DNA of 30,155 nucleotides from Pseudobutyrivibrio sp. UBA3626 (GCA_002373675.1 DFLF01000010.1:1-30155), one strand, 5' to 3'. Positions 1 through 8,432 are shown, numbered from the stretch's first letter. The notes: a model not told the origin generated them from the sequence alone. Translations and numbers: made by a program.

Positions 1-59
1 GACTTTTAATAGTTAGTCTTTCTTTAAATATCTTAGCGTGATTACTTATAAATATAACA

Positions 60-92
60 AAAAGCTCCGCCCCTTTATAACAAGGGACGAAG
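60..92 (-). terminator. T-box attenuator terminator
   Basis: On the minus strand, GCTTCGTCCCTT pairs along its full length (with G-U pairs) with AAGGGGCGGAGC and is followed by TTTTTG. It directly follows the T-box core and would be the terminator that competes with the antiterminator. Confidence 0.85.
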
Positions 93-316
93 CATTACTC
101 CGCGTTACCACCCTAATTCTTAGCTACTGCTAAGCTCTTAATTATGCTTAACGTGCACTACCCGTTCACACCTACACAAGCCTAAACCCTTCAGTGCGAC
201 AACTCGTACGTGAAATTCAGCTCTTCCTTCTTACCCTAAAAGCCCTCTCAGCCCATGAGGCTTCCTCTCTTATAGAAAGTAAGGACGCTTACTGTGCGTA
301 GTCATCGCCTTTAACG
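60..316 (-). promoter_or_regulatory. T-box leader, probably tRNA-Phe responsive
   Basis: A T-box riboswitch read leftward, controlling a gene beyond the left edge. Seen: the T-box core AGGGTGGTAACGCGG at 114-100. The Stem I base pairs 308-300 with 204-196 (GCGATGACT with AGTTGTCGC). In the specifier loop, AGTA followed by AGC on the 5' side faces GCT-GAA on the 3' side. The triplet in the usual place after GAA is TTC (214-212), followed by A, which would select tRNA-Phe. Inference: the regulated gene is pheS/pheST, though a transporter or aromatic amino acid gene is possible. Uncharged tRNA would bind and block the downstream terminator. The T-box identity is firm; the amino acid is less sure because specifier placement was done by eye. 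Confidence 0.88.
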
Positions 317-322
317 ATAGAA

Positions 323-351
323 ATTCTAGCACAAATTGTAATAATAATCAA
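323..351 (-). promoter_or_regulatory. Promoter of the T-box transcript
   Basis: On the minus strand, -35 TTGATT (351-346) and -10 TAGAAT (328-323) are separated by 17 bases. The predicted start is near 316, just before Stem I of the T-box. Confidence 0.6.
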
Positions 352-373
352 CTAATGTTACACACTTTTATTC

Positions 374-1090
374 TTATTTCCAAGGTCTTTCTTTGTCAAG
401 CCAACCCTTCTCTTTCCAGTATTTATAATCTGTATATTCTGGATTGTCTTTACCAAGGTCAGCCTGAAGAGATTTGACAGCTAAAAACTTGAATTTCACA
501 GCAAGCTTCGTATGAGCCGGCTTGCTATAATCAATATTTTTCATTTTAAGAGCCAATGATTTTACGCCATCTTCCATGCTACGGCGCTTCTTATCAGGGA
601 TTCTCTCCCACTTAACATCACCTAAGAATCTGAATCTTATAACCTTAATAGAACTAATTCCCCACCAGGACAAGCTGTCCTTGATATCCTTAGCTGCAGA
701 CTTATCTCCTGCGCCCAGACACTGTGTAATAATAACAGCTCGCTTGCCAAACATTTCCTTGGCAGGTCTATGGGGCATCCACCTATATCCAAAATGATCA
801 AGCATCGATTTCATTGCTCCAGTAGTATGCATTACATAAGCTGGCGATGTAAATACAAGTAAATCAGCTGAAAGTAATGCCTTCTCAATCTTCTGTATAT
901 ACTCTGAATCTTTACACTTGTGCTCGTCATCTAGAAAGCAGGTCTTACACCCTACGCAGAAATCAGGGCAATCCTTTGGCAAATAGAACTCCGTAATCTC
1001 CGCCTCATCCCTAAAGGGCTCAAGAAACAATTCCTTTAATTTATATGTCACACCTCTAACATTTGTACCATTTATTACAGTAATGTTCAT
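374..1090 (-). CDS. Flavodoxin-fold NAD(P)H-dependent oxidoreductase
   Basis: A 238-residue protein of the NADPH-dependent FMN reductase/flavodoxin-like family, expected to be cytosolic and to bind FMN. Seen: an N-terminal beta strand and phosphate-binding loop (MNITVINGT), a cysteine cluster near residues 41-58 (CPDFCVGCKTC and a further C), and the family segment SPAYVMHTTGAMKSMLDHFG. The C-terminal 80 residues are lysine-rich and longer than in minimal FMN reductases. The start chosen is the ATG at 1090, eight bases after AGGAGG; a GTG at 1099 overlaps that ribosome site and is unlikely. It is the last gene of a minus-strand group, 28 bases after the radical SAM gene, so a redox role linked to that enzyme is possible but is inference. 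The substrate is unknown. Confidence 0.8.
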   Translation of the reverse strand: MNITVINGTNVRGVTYKLKELFLEPFRDEAEITEFYLPKDCPDFCVGCKTCFLDDEHKCKDSEYIQKIEKALLSADLLVFTSPAYVMHTTGAMKSMLDHFGYRWMPHRPAKEMFGKRAVIITQCLGAGDKSAAKDIKDSLSWWGISSIKVIRFRFLGDVKWERIPDKKRRSMEDGVKSLALKMKNIDYSKPAHTKLAVKFKFLAVKSLQADLGKDNPEYTDYKYWKEKGWLDKERPWK

Positions 1091-1118
1091 TTCGAACACC
1101 TCCTAATATCAACATATT

Positions 1119-1937
1119 CTATAAATTCCCCAGCATAACATCATCAAGATACTCTGAAGCAGCATCCTTCATAGCCTTAAGGAGTCCAATATCTGTTGCT
1201 TCTACATCCTGCATCTTATATCTGGGAAAATATCTTGTAATATGAAGTGGAATCTTAGGATTAATACTGCCAATCCACTCCGCCTGAAGGCGCATATCTT
1301 CCGGCGAATCATTATACCCAGGAACGATTAAAGATGTTATCTCAACATGTGTGCTTCTTGCCGCTAGTTCCACATTATTCTTAACCTGCGACAAATTGCC
1401 ACCAAGCCTTGCATATATATCCTCGCGAAATCCCTTCACATCAATATTGATTGCATCTATATAGGGTAATAATTCTTCGAAAATCAAAGGATTAATTGTG
1501 CCATTGGAGACAACTACATTTACAAGCCCTGCCTTATGAATAAGCTTCATACAATCTCTTACATATTCATAACTAATCAGTGGCTCGTTGTAAGTATATG
1601 CCACTCCTATGTTACCATGAGTCCTTTTCATCTTCAGCGCAATATCGCATAGTTCATCCGGCATGATAACTTTATATGGCACATCATCCGATTGAGATAT
1701 CTCGTGATTCTGACAAAATTGACACGACAGATTACAGCCAAAGCTTCCTATGGACAGTATCTTAGAGCCGCTTCTATACCTTGCTATTGGCTTTTTCTCT
1801 ATGGGGTCTAATGCCATAGACGTGATTTTCCCATAATTTAATGAGATAATCTTACCATCCTTACAGGTTCTCGCTTTGCAAAATCCAACCTGTCCTTTTG
1901 TAATATTACATTCATGAAAACATATATTACATTTCAT
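1119..1937 (-). CDS. amrS: AmrS-like radical SAM enzyme (AmmeMemoRadiSam type)
   Basis: A 272-residue radical SAM protein of the COG1180 group. Its layout fits the AmmeMemoRadiSam radical SAM enzyme better than a classical pyruvate formate-lyase activase. Seen: an N-terminal cysteine knuckle (C3, C6, C10, C20), then GSFGCNLSCQFCQNHEISQ, which carries the 4Fe-4S cluster motif CX3CX2C at C68, C72 and C75. Later come the family-like stretches AYTYNEPLISYEY and IDVKGFREDIY. Family knowledge: the enzyme makes a 5'-deoxyadenosyl radical; its physiological target is not settled. The usual AMMECR1 and Memo partners are not in this window. Upstream spacing to the DUF4037 gene is 29 bases, so co-transcription is likely. 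It could also be annotated as an activating enzyme for a glycyl radical protein. Confidence 0.8.
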   Translation of the reverse strand: MKCNICFHECNITKGQVGFCKARTCKDGKIISLNYGKITSMALDPIEKKPIARYRSGSKILSIGSFGCNLSCQFCQNHEISQSDDVPYKVIMPDELCDIALKMKRTHGNIGVAYTYNEPLISYEYVRDCMKLIHKAGLVNVVVSNGTINPLIFEELLPYIDAINIDVKGFREDIYARLGGNLSQVKNNVELAARSTHVEITSLIVPGYNDSPEDMRLQAEWIGSINPKIPLHITRYFPRYKMQDVEATDIGLLKAMKDAASEYLDDVMLGNL

Positions 1938-1966
1938 ATTACTATATCCTAATACAGAATCTTTCT

Positions 1967-2902
1967 TTAACCAATCTCAATCTCATCCACATAACGCTCA
2001 AGATATGGATCGTCTCCGCTTATAAGAGAGTTATCTCTTAACATCTTAACAACAAGCTTTGCAATCTTCTCCGAAGAATCTATAATTGGGTCTGATATAT
2101 TGATGAAGTTAGCCTTGTAGGTTCCCTTCCAATGACTAATATCTATGTCTGACTCCGCCAGCTTTTTTACAAGCATTGCATACTCGCCACCCTGATCCAA
2201 TTCTTCCAGCCTTCTGTATATCCATTTATAATAAGGTGCATATACTCTCTTCATCAGAAAGTAAAGCTGCATAGAAGCTTCCAATCCCTGCATATGACAA
2301 AGCCTTGCCGCAACAGTATCTTTTCTCGACATACATCTTGCAAAGTTTACCTGAAGTGTCATGGAGAATTTGTGAAGCTCATTCACTATTCTAATCTTCC
2401 ATATCTTATCAGGATAATAATTAAGTAGCATCTTACGAAATGCGCTAAACTCTCCCAAATCATCCCTATACACCTCACCATTTACAGCAGTTGCAAGGCA
2501 ATTATGATCAAGCATATACCAATCGTCTTCAGTAAGCTTACAACTTACTGTATCACAATCGATTCCAAGTATATTAGAATAAAAGCCACTAATCGTCATA
2601 ACTCCACGACGCTCTTTTAATCTTTCGGTCAGGTTATTACCCGGCCGCCTAGCAATAATACTGTTATATTCATTGCTAAGTTCTGCACCAATCGCATCGT
2701 AATCCTTATCTGTAAGCCACAACACAACTCCCGTACCAAAGTCGTGATCTCTTGATATGAAATCATCATAACCAAAGCAGTCGCTCCCCTCTCCGACGAG
2801 ACCGACTGCTATTCTTTCTTCATATTCTAAGAACTTCTCCCTTATCATAGGTGCAATTATATTGTCATAGAAATTCCTGCTGCCTTCTCTTGAACTAATC
2901 AC
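1967..2902 (-). CDS. DUF4037 nucleotidyltransferase-like protein
   Basis: A 311-residue protein resembling the DUF4037 family. Seen: an N-terminal region with GLVGEGSDCFGYDDF and RDHDFG near residues 34-57. This looks like a nucleotidyltransferase core (glycine-serine turn followed by spaced aspartates). The remainder is helical and charged and contains several tryptophans and tyrosines. There is no signal peptide, so it should be cytosolic. The likely start is a GTG at 2902, about ten bases after GGAG; an upstream ATG is out of frame. It lies 69 bases after telA and 29 before the radical SAM gene. Substrate and reaction are not known, and the nucleotidyltransferase link is a motif-level inference. 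Confidence 0.72.
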   Translation of the reverse strand: MISSREGSRNFYDNIIAPMIREKFLEYEERIAVGLVGEGSDCFGYDDFISRDHDFGTGVVLWLTDKDYDAIGAELSNEYNSIIARRPGNNLTERLKERRGVMTISGFYSNILGIDCDTVSCKLTEDDWYMLDHNCLATAVNGEVYRDDLGEFSAFRKMLLNYYPDKIWKIRIVNELHKFSMTLQVNFARCMSRKDTVAARLCHMQGLEASMQLYFLMKRVYAPYYKWIYRRLEELDQGGEYAMLVKKLAESDIDISHWKGTYKANFINISDPIIDSSEKIAKLVVKMLRDNSLISGDDPYLERYVDEIEIG

Positions 2903-2971
2903 CTATCACATTCTCCTATTACTAATACCCCACATCTTTAACAAACCTGTTCACCCCCACTACATATCACT

Positions 2972-4105
2972 TTAGAACTGTGTAGACTTCTCTAACTCTT
3001 GTATCTTGCGTTCACCCTCATCAGCAAGTGCCGCGAACTTATCAATAGTATCTTTCATCATAGGAAGTGCCTGCTGCCTGTAATTATTGATATCATCAAG
3101 AGCTCCAAGAGCCTCTGCAAATGAAGCCTGCAATACATCAGGACTAAGTGCAGCCTCTGTTGCCTGCTTTTGTATTTCTACTCCCTGTTCTCTAAGCATT
3201 TTAGATGTAGATTCAATCATATCATTTGTTGCTTTATTAACAGCATTTACCTTATCTAATACTATCCTCTGATTATATAAAGCTCCTGCAATTGTAACTG
3301 CTGTTCTAAGTGCAGAAACCGATACGTTCTTGGCTCTGTCTACAGAACGGATAAGCTCTCTGTTATTCTTTCTAATAATCTCAGAAGCAATAATACCCTG
3401 CTGATTAACAACAAGAATTTGTTGAAAATCTTCTATACGCTGGCGAAGAGGGAATAAGACTTCGTCTTCTACGAACTTAATCTTCTCTTCGTCTTCTCCA
3501 TCACGCTTAGCCTGATCAATCGCATCTGTAAGATAAGAATCAAGCTTCATTCCCATTTCCATATTTTTCTGCATCTCTTTAGTTATCTCTCTCATTGATG
3601 CTTCTTCAATCTCAAGGGTTGTGTTATCATCTTCGAGCATTTTCTTTCCCTTATCAAGACTATCTATGATAGTAGATATTTCATGATCGGCAGAATTATA
3701 TTTTTCAAAATATCTTCTTACCGGATTAAATATTTTGCCAAGTCCTCCGGTCTTAACGAAGTCAATACCTGATGGGTCTAAGTCCTTCATCTGAATTGTA
3801 AGGTCTTCTAAACCTTTTGCAACAGTACTTCCTTCTCCCCCAATTTGATTATAAGACATTAACCTTTTCTCTAACAGTTCATTTCTGTTTCTATTCTTAG
3901 TAAGTGTCTCTGTTCCAAAATTATTAATAACATCTGTAATCTCTTTTCTTGTCTCGAAAGAATCGATGTCTGCTTCCATAACATCTTTAGCTTTATCAAG
4001 TGCCACGTTATCTATAGCTTCTTTTTCCTTAACAGGCACCTGTAATTCTTCCTTTACCACCTTCTCAATCTCTTCTTCCTTCGGTAATTCTAATGTAAAT
4101 CCCAT
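2972..4105 (-). CDS. telA: TelA/KlaA family toxic-anion resistance protein
   Basis: A 377-residue cytosolic protein of the TelA (toxic anion resistance) family, close to the usual family length. Seen: a nearly all-helical, highly charged sequence. The middle and C-terminal part carries family-like segments FVKTGGLGKIFNPVRRYFEK, LDSYLTDAI and VSALRTAVTIAGALYNQR. The first 45 residues are acidic and lysine-rich. Family knowledge: TelA-like proteins occur with XpaC and VWA proteins in tellurite and chemical-stress gene sets, but their biochemical role is unknown. Here it is directly downstream of such a VWA gene (57 bases) and an XpaC gene. The start ATG follows GGAGG by about ten bases. Tellurite resistance itself should not be assumed; a membrane- or envelope-stress role is inference. 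Confidence 0.87.
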   Translation of the reverse strand: MGFTLELPKEEEIEKVVKEELQVPVKEKEAIDNVALDKAKDVMEADIDSFETRKEITDVINNFGTETLTKNRNRNELLEKRLMSYNQIGGEGSTVAKGLEDLTIQMKDLDPSGIDFVKTGGLGKIFNPVRRYFEKYNSADHEISTIIDSLDKGKKMLEDDNTTLEIEEASMREITKEMQKNMEMGMKLDSYLTDAIDQAKRDGEDEEKIKFVEDEVLFPLRQRIEDFQQILVVNQQGIIASEIIRKNNRELIRSVDRAKNVSVSALRTAVTIAGALYNQRIVLDKVNAVNKATNDMIESTSKMLREQGVEIQKQATEAALSPDVLQASFAEALGALDDINNYRQQALPMMKDTIDKFAALADEGERKIQELEKSTQF

Positions 4106-4162
4106 TGTGCATTTCCCTCCTTTGTTAAATTCACATTTAATTAATTCGCTAATTCTAATATC

Positions 4163-5854
4163 TTACAAAGACGAATTAAAGAGCATCTTAACCTGATACA
4201 TAATATCATCAGTATCCGCATTAATACATGCCCCTTCGTTGATATCACTAATCTCACGAAGTGCATCTATATCGGCATTATATCCAATTGTATAGACAGG
4301 AACTTTCAAGCCCTTAATTACGTCTTCCACGTCTTCAAATCGATAACCAGTATTAGTTGCACCATCACTTAACACGAATATTACAGGAGAAGCATCAGGT
4401 GTCTTCTCAAGCTGCTTCTCTACCATATCAAGGGCGACACATACACCATCAAATGTAGCTGTACCACCAGAAGGTCGTAGCGACTGCACTGCACCCTTGA
4501 AATAGGACTGCTGTTCATCATCGAATTCCTTAATAGGAAGCAAGATATTAACATCATCCGAGTAGCTTACAATGCCAATGTAATTATTCTTATTAATATA
4601 TTGCATAGCATTAATAAGAGAGCTCTGCAGTGCTGCTATTGGAGCCCCAAGCATTGAGCCGGATACATCTGTCACAAATACACATACCACAGGCTTGCCG
4701 TTCTTGTTCTCCTTGTAAAATGTCTGAGCTTCTCTGAGATTATCTCCACTCAACTTCTTATAATCACATTTATAATTACTTTCGTGATTAAATCCATACT
4801 CAGTAGCAAGACTCTTAGCTTCATCAGACGCACAATATGCTCCAAATGCCTTAAGAACCTCTAACTTGTTAGCATCATCCGTTGTTGCAACAAGTGGATT
4901 GTTATGTAAATATCCATATGGAACAAATGTATAATCCTTCGACATCTTATCATCGTTTATATATGTCTGATATTCCGATACAAATGCATCAAATGTACCC
5001 TTATCAGCTGACTCTCTCATCTGTACCGTAGTAAGAGCAACATATGGTACATTTTGTTGAAATTTGTTAAAGCCTTCCTTAGCCGCATTGGAGAAAATAT
5101 CACCATTGCCATATTCATACAGGATACTAACAAGTAAGTTAAGACCTGCAGAAGATGTAAAGGGATTGGTATATCCAGTAGATATCTGGCCTTGTGCTGT
5201 TGCATCAATTATCGTCTTAACGTCAACATTTCCATATTGAGACTTTAGGCTTTTATATACGTCATTTGCAACGCATAGTCCTGCCTCATTAGATACCATG
5301 GAATCTGCTATTACAGTCGACTTTACCCCGTCTGCATCTAACATTAACTTCCACAAATCACTTGATGGGGTAAATGCGTCTGGGACAGCCTTACCAGACG
5401 ATATATAATCAACCGACTGACCGGAACTCACATTTCTAATAAGTACATTATATTGCACTCCATTAACAGTAATCCCCCCGTTATTATTGAATTTCTCTGC
5501 CGTCTCAGTAAGCCAGCCATCTTTTTCTTTACCGGCCTTCTCAGGTGATGAATATATCTCAACATAATTGCCCGTCTTAGGAGTTACAACAACTTCATGA
5601 GAATTAATATCCGGAAGTTCTCTTGATATATTAGCCTTATCTGTAGAACTAACAATTGCTTTCACCGGTTCGCTCTCTTTTGGCTCAATTCTCTCAACCA
5701 TTTTTGAAAGTTTTCTAAGAGACTCTTCCTTGTTAACATCACTCTCAGACCTGCCAATGTTCTTTGTAGCGGCAAGTCCAATTATCATTACAACCAAAGA
5801 TATAATAGCGACAAACACTACATATACCTTCTTACCTGTATTACTCTTCTTCAT
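4163..5854 (-). CDS. Membrane-anchored substrate-binding/VWA fusion protein
   Basis: A 563-residue protein with three parts. Residues about 8-28 form one membrane anchor after a short basic N-terminus. Residues about 95-380 resemble an extracellular solute-binding protein (EIYSSPEKAG start, GYTNPFTSSAGLNLL, TFVPYGYLHNNPLV). Residues 390-563 are a von Willebrand A domain. The metal-ion-dependent adhesion site is complete by eye: D396, S398 and S400 in DVSGS, T465 in GGT, and D497 in LSDG. The orientation puts both domains outside the membrane. The gene lies between the XpaC gene (17 bases) and telA (57 bases), so one operon is likely. The ligand is unknown. The ribosome site GGGAGG is five bases from the ATG. 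Confidence 0.85.
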   Translation of the reverse strand: MKKSNTGKKVYVVFVAIISLVVMIIGLAATKNIGRSESDVNKEESLRKLSKMVERIEPKESEPVKAIVSSTDKANISRELPDINSHEVVVTPKTGNYVEIYSSPEKAGKEKDGWLTETAEKFNNNGGITVNGVQYNVLIRNVSSGQSVDYISSGKAVPDAFTPSSDLWKLMLDADGVKSTVIADSMVSNEAGLCVANDVYKSLKSQYGNVDVKTIIDATAQGQISTGYTNPFTSSAGLNLLVSILYEYGNGDIFSNAAKEGFNKFQQNVPYVALTTVQMRESADKGTFDAFVSEYQTYINDDKMSKDYTFVPYGYLHNNPLVATTDDANKLEVLKAFGAYCASDEAKSLATEYGFNHESNYKCDYKKLSGDNLREAQTFYKENKNGKPVVCVFVTDVSGSMLGAPIAALQSSLINAMQYINKNNYIGIVSYSDDVNILLPIKEFDDEQQSYFKGAVQSLRPSGGTATFDGVCVALDMVEKQLEKTPDASPVIFVLSDGATNTGYRFEDVEDVIKGLKVPVYTIGYNADIDALREISDINEGACINADTDDIMYQVKMLFNSSL

Positions 5855-5871
5855 TTATTCCTCCCCGATTA

Positions 5872-6615
5872 CTAAGTATAGTATTTTACTTCTTTCGTAA
5901 GCTCTTCTATCTCTCCTAGCATTGCTTCCATATCTGCCTCACTAGAATTACTAATCTTAGCAAGTTCCATAGATAATGTATCCATTTTAAGAATAAGATT
6001 CTCATTCACAGCAATTGCACTTTCTATCTTAGCCTGATTCTCTTTGTAAAGAGCAATTTGCTTCTCCTGAATGTCATCAGGAATATTATCATTTCTATAG
6101 TTTTCCAGTCTTGCATATTCTTCCTCATCAAAGAACTTCATTCTATTAGTCATTGCAACAACATTTTGATTAGCAGTTTTCTCTGCAACATCAACAATAG
6201 AATAGTATTTCTCATAAGAAAGAGATGACTTATCAAATCTCTTAGTAATTGCCTCCTTAGTTCTTTCACAACTTGTATTAAGTCTCTCTAATTGTTCCAT
6301 TACGGTCTTAGCAATAGCGCCAAAATACTTACCTTTAGTATAAGAACTTAACACATTCTGCAGTTCGTTATATGAATGATTCTCATTTTCATCCATCATA
6401 ACCTGTTTTGGCTCTCGAAGATACCACATGCTCATAAGAACAAATCCGGTAATCAATACAATTAGAATCCCAATTGGAATCAGTATCCTGATTGTCTCCC
6501 CATTGGTGTTCCAGAGATTGAGAATCCCCCGGGAGAAGCATACAACCGCAATTATAGCTTCTACTATTCCAAAAGCAAGCAAAATCCATTTCTTGTTCTT
6601 CGCATTCATTAACAT
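5872..6615 (-). CDS. XpaC-like two-helix membrane protein (copy 1)
   Basis: A 247-residue protein with two N-terminal membrane helices (about 10-30 and 42-65) and a long charged helical tail. It resembles the XpaC family (annotated as 5-bromo-4-chloroindolyl phosphate hydrolysis proteins), whose true function is unknown. Family knowledge: xpaC and telA homologues are adjacent in many Firmicutes, which agrees with the VWA and TelA genes just downstream. It is paralogous to the protein at 8478-9233. Both share the order two helices, GKYFGAIAKT/GFYLGKTARS, LDTLSMEL/LDTLSIEL, and a nearly identical end IEELTKEVKYY/IEEITSQIKYY. The start ATG at 6615 is five bases after AGGGG; a second in-frame ATG two codons later is also possible. 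An enzymatic phosphatase role should not be inferred from the family name. Confidence 0.75.
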   Translation of the reverse strand: MLMNAKNKKWILLAFGIVEAIIAVVCFSRGILNLWNTNGETIRILIPIGILIVLITGFVLMSMWYLREPKQVMMDENENHSYNELQNVLSSYTKGKYFGAIAKTVMEQLERLNTSCERTKEAITKRFDKSSLSYEKYYSIVDVAEKTANQNVVAMTNRMKFFDEEEYARLENYRNDNIPDDIQEKQIALYKENQAKIESAIAVNENLILKMDTLSMELAKISNSSEADMEAMLGEIEELTKEVKYYT

Positions 6616-6649
6616 AACTTCCCCTTATCATTAAATATTCTAAAGAAAA

Positions 6650-8173
6650 CTAATATATCTTATTGACACTACATCCCTCATAGAAGAATTGTATGATATC
6701 ATTACAGGTCTTACCATTCTTAGCCATTCTTCCGGCAGCATCCTGACTCATTCCACATCCATGACCAAATCCGCCACCATACAGATGTGCACCGTTTTCA
6801 TTTTGCACAAATGTAAATGCACTACTAAATAATGTAGTAACATTCTTATTACTACCATCCGCCATTTTAGCGCTTTTAGCAGCCTGACCAAGCACTCTTC
6901 TAATAGCAAGCTCATCGTTAATTATAGCACAGCCATTCGTAAATTCCATACTTAAACTTGTAATTGCTCCACCAGAACTCCTCTTTAAGACTTCCATATT
7001 CCTATATTCGCCAAATCCGTCTTTTCTAAGAGAACCATTTGACTGGTCAAGAGCTTTAGATGACAATCTGCTATCGAGCTGAATCTTATTACCATTAGAG
7101 GAATCGTAGATATCAATTATAGTATTAATAACCTTATCCTTGTTTGCCTTCATGTCTACTACAGTATCCCATCTGAAGTAGGTATCACCATTTTCAAGAG
7201 CATTTTCATCAGGATTTCTTATATATGTGGCAAATGCTTTTTCAAAATTATCATCTCTATCAATAATTGTATTATTAACAGTTGCCCCCTGTTCTTTAAG
7301 AGGATCGCTACTATTTAGACTTACATATCTTCTTACAAGATAAGGACATTCCTCAATCTTTGTCGTCTGGGTATAACCGCAGGATGTAGAATAGAACATA
7401 GTATTTGCAATTTCTTTATCTTTCGTTAATACAACCATCCCTTCTGTTTCATTAACCGCTAAGAGAGCATCGCCGCTTGCCCATTCATTTCCATATACCT
7501 GATAAGAGACAGTATCATCTACATTAGCCTCTGCTTCTTCATAAGCCATCTTTCCGTTCCTATTAAGCACGTAGCTTCTGGCACAAATAGCTTGCGCTTT
7601 AAGTGCTTCAAGGCCATAATCGGATGGCATTTCAGAACAGATAACACCTTTTATATACTCCTCTAGGGGTATATAATTGGTAACTTGTAGTCCCTCGCTT
7701 GTATAATGAAGCTGTATTCTTCCCGGATAAGTCTCACCTTTTCTGCTGCTTCCTTTAAGTGTAAAACGACCGTTTACTTCACCTGGCAATATCTCAATAA
7801 CTGTGCCGGTTGATCTCTTGTCTGAGAATGTAATTGATTCACCACTACTTGCCGTATGATTTGTACCACCTTCAGACCAGTTCATCCCCTTATCACACGA
7901 TATTACTATCTGTTCCCAGGTTTTACTATCATCATCAGTAAGTAGAACATTAATATTCGAGACATCATAATTAATTGTACTACCTGTATATTCATTTTTT
8001 TTGCCTTTAAAGAATAGAATAAGAATTAAAGAAAGTGCGATTATAGAAATTGTGATTAAAGCAATAAATATTATCGTTTTATTATCTTTCTTTTTATTTC
8101 TCTTTTTATAAGTCTTCTTGGTATTACCTTTTTTTGTATTTGATTTTGGTTTTTTTCTAGAAGTTGTAGCCAT
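6650..8173 (-). CDS. SpoIID/LytB-domain membrane protein
   Basis: A 507-residue protein with a very lysine-rich N-terminus (1-32), one membrane helix (about 33-54) and an extracytoplasmic SpoIID/LytB domain. Seen: the domain signature YIPLEEYIKGVICSEMPS with LEALKAQAICARSYV (about 167-205), and the C-terminal signature GGGFGHGCGMSQDAAGRMA. Family knowledge: SpoIID is a lytic transglycosylase acting on denuded glycan strands during engulfment; related LytB-type proteins act in vegetative walls. At about 500 residues it is longer than typical SpoIID. It has an insertion-like segment between the two signatures, so it is probably a paralogue and not the sporulation enzyme. It starts 34 bases upstream of the XpaC gene and 40 bases after the 6S RNA end. 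The nearest GGAG is 15 bases from the ATG, a weak ribosome site. Confidence 0.85.
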   Translation of the reverse strand: MATTSRKKPKSNTKKGNTKKTYKKRNKKKDNKTIIFIALITISIIALSLILILFFKGKKNEYTGSTINYDVSNINVLLTDDDSKTWEQIVISCDKGMNWSEGGTNHTASSGESITFSDKRSTGTVIEILPGEVNGRFTLKGSSRKGETYPGRIQLHYTSEGLQVTNYIPLEEYIKGVICSEMPSDYGLEALKAQAICARSYVLNRNGKMAYEEAEANVDDTVSYQVYGNEWASGDALLAVNETEGMVVLTKDKEIANTMFYSTSCGYTQTTKIEECPYLVRRYVSLNSSDPLKEQGATVNNTIIDRDDNFEKAFATYIRNPDENALENGDTYFRWDTVVDMKANKDKVINTIIDIYDSSNGNKIQLDSRLSSKALDQSNGSLRKDGFGEYRNMEVLKRSSGGAITSLSMEFTNGCAIINDELAIRRVLGQAAKSAKMADGSNKNVTTLFSSAFTFVQNENGAHLYGGGFGHGCGMSQDAAGRMAKNGKTCNDIIQFFYEGCSVNKIY

Positions 8174-8212
8174 TTATAATAATTCTTACTCCAGGTAAAC
8201 TATTTTATACAT

Positions 8213-8397
8213 AAAAAAGACACCCAAAATGCCGAGTCTACGATTTTGACTCCTAGACGAATCTAGGTGGGCAACCGCAACTACTCTTTTGCCTTCCACC
8301 GATATAAATGAGGCCTGACAGCCAAGCAGCAATGTAGGAATCCCGTTTAAAGTGTTGTAGGTTCAAAATACGTAGATTGTTCGAACATTCTAGGTAT
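8213..8397 (-). ncRNA. ssrS: 6S RNA (ssrS-like)
   Basis: A 185-base transcript with no plausible ORF. Seen: a near-consensus promoter, predicted start at 8397, and ends that pair over 12 bases (8397-8386 with 8231-8220, with some G-U). Next come TCTACG/CGTAGA and a further TTTTGA/TCAAAA stem, then a large internal opening and an apical arm, ending in a U6 tract at 8218-8213. A long, interrupted hairpin of about 185 bases that mimics open promoter DNA is the hallmark of 6S RNA, which binds and inhibits sigma-A RNA polymerase in stationary phase. Segments such as TTTGAACCTACA and GGGATTCCTACATTG agree with clostridial 6S as remembered, not checked. SRP RNA was considered and rejected because the GGAA-tetraloop helix 8 core is missing. 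Confidence 0.72.
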
Positions 8398-8402
8398 GCT
8401 TA

Positions 8403-8432
8403 ATTATACAATACATATGAAGATGTAGTCAA
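8403..8432 (-). promoter_or_regulatory. Promoter of the 6S RNA
   Basis: Minus strand -35 TTGACT (8432-8427) and perfect -10 TATAAT (8408-8403) with an 18-base spacer. The start would fall at the first base of the terminal stem of the RNA. Confidence 0.78.

Noticed and set aside
1091..1099. GTG start three codons upstream for the flavodoxin-fold protein
   Set aside because: It overlaps the AGGAGG ribosome site; ATG 1090 has ideal spacing.
8213..8397. SRP RNA as identity of the structured RNA
   Set aside because: The GGAA-tetraloop helix with its conserved internal loops is missing, while length, long paired ends and U tail fit 6S RNA better.
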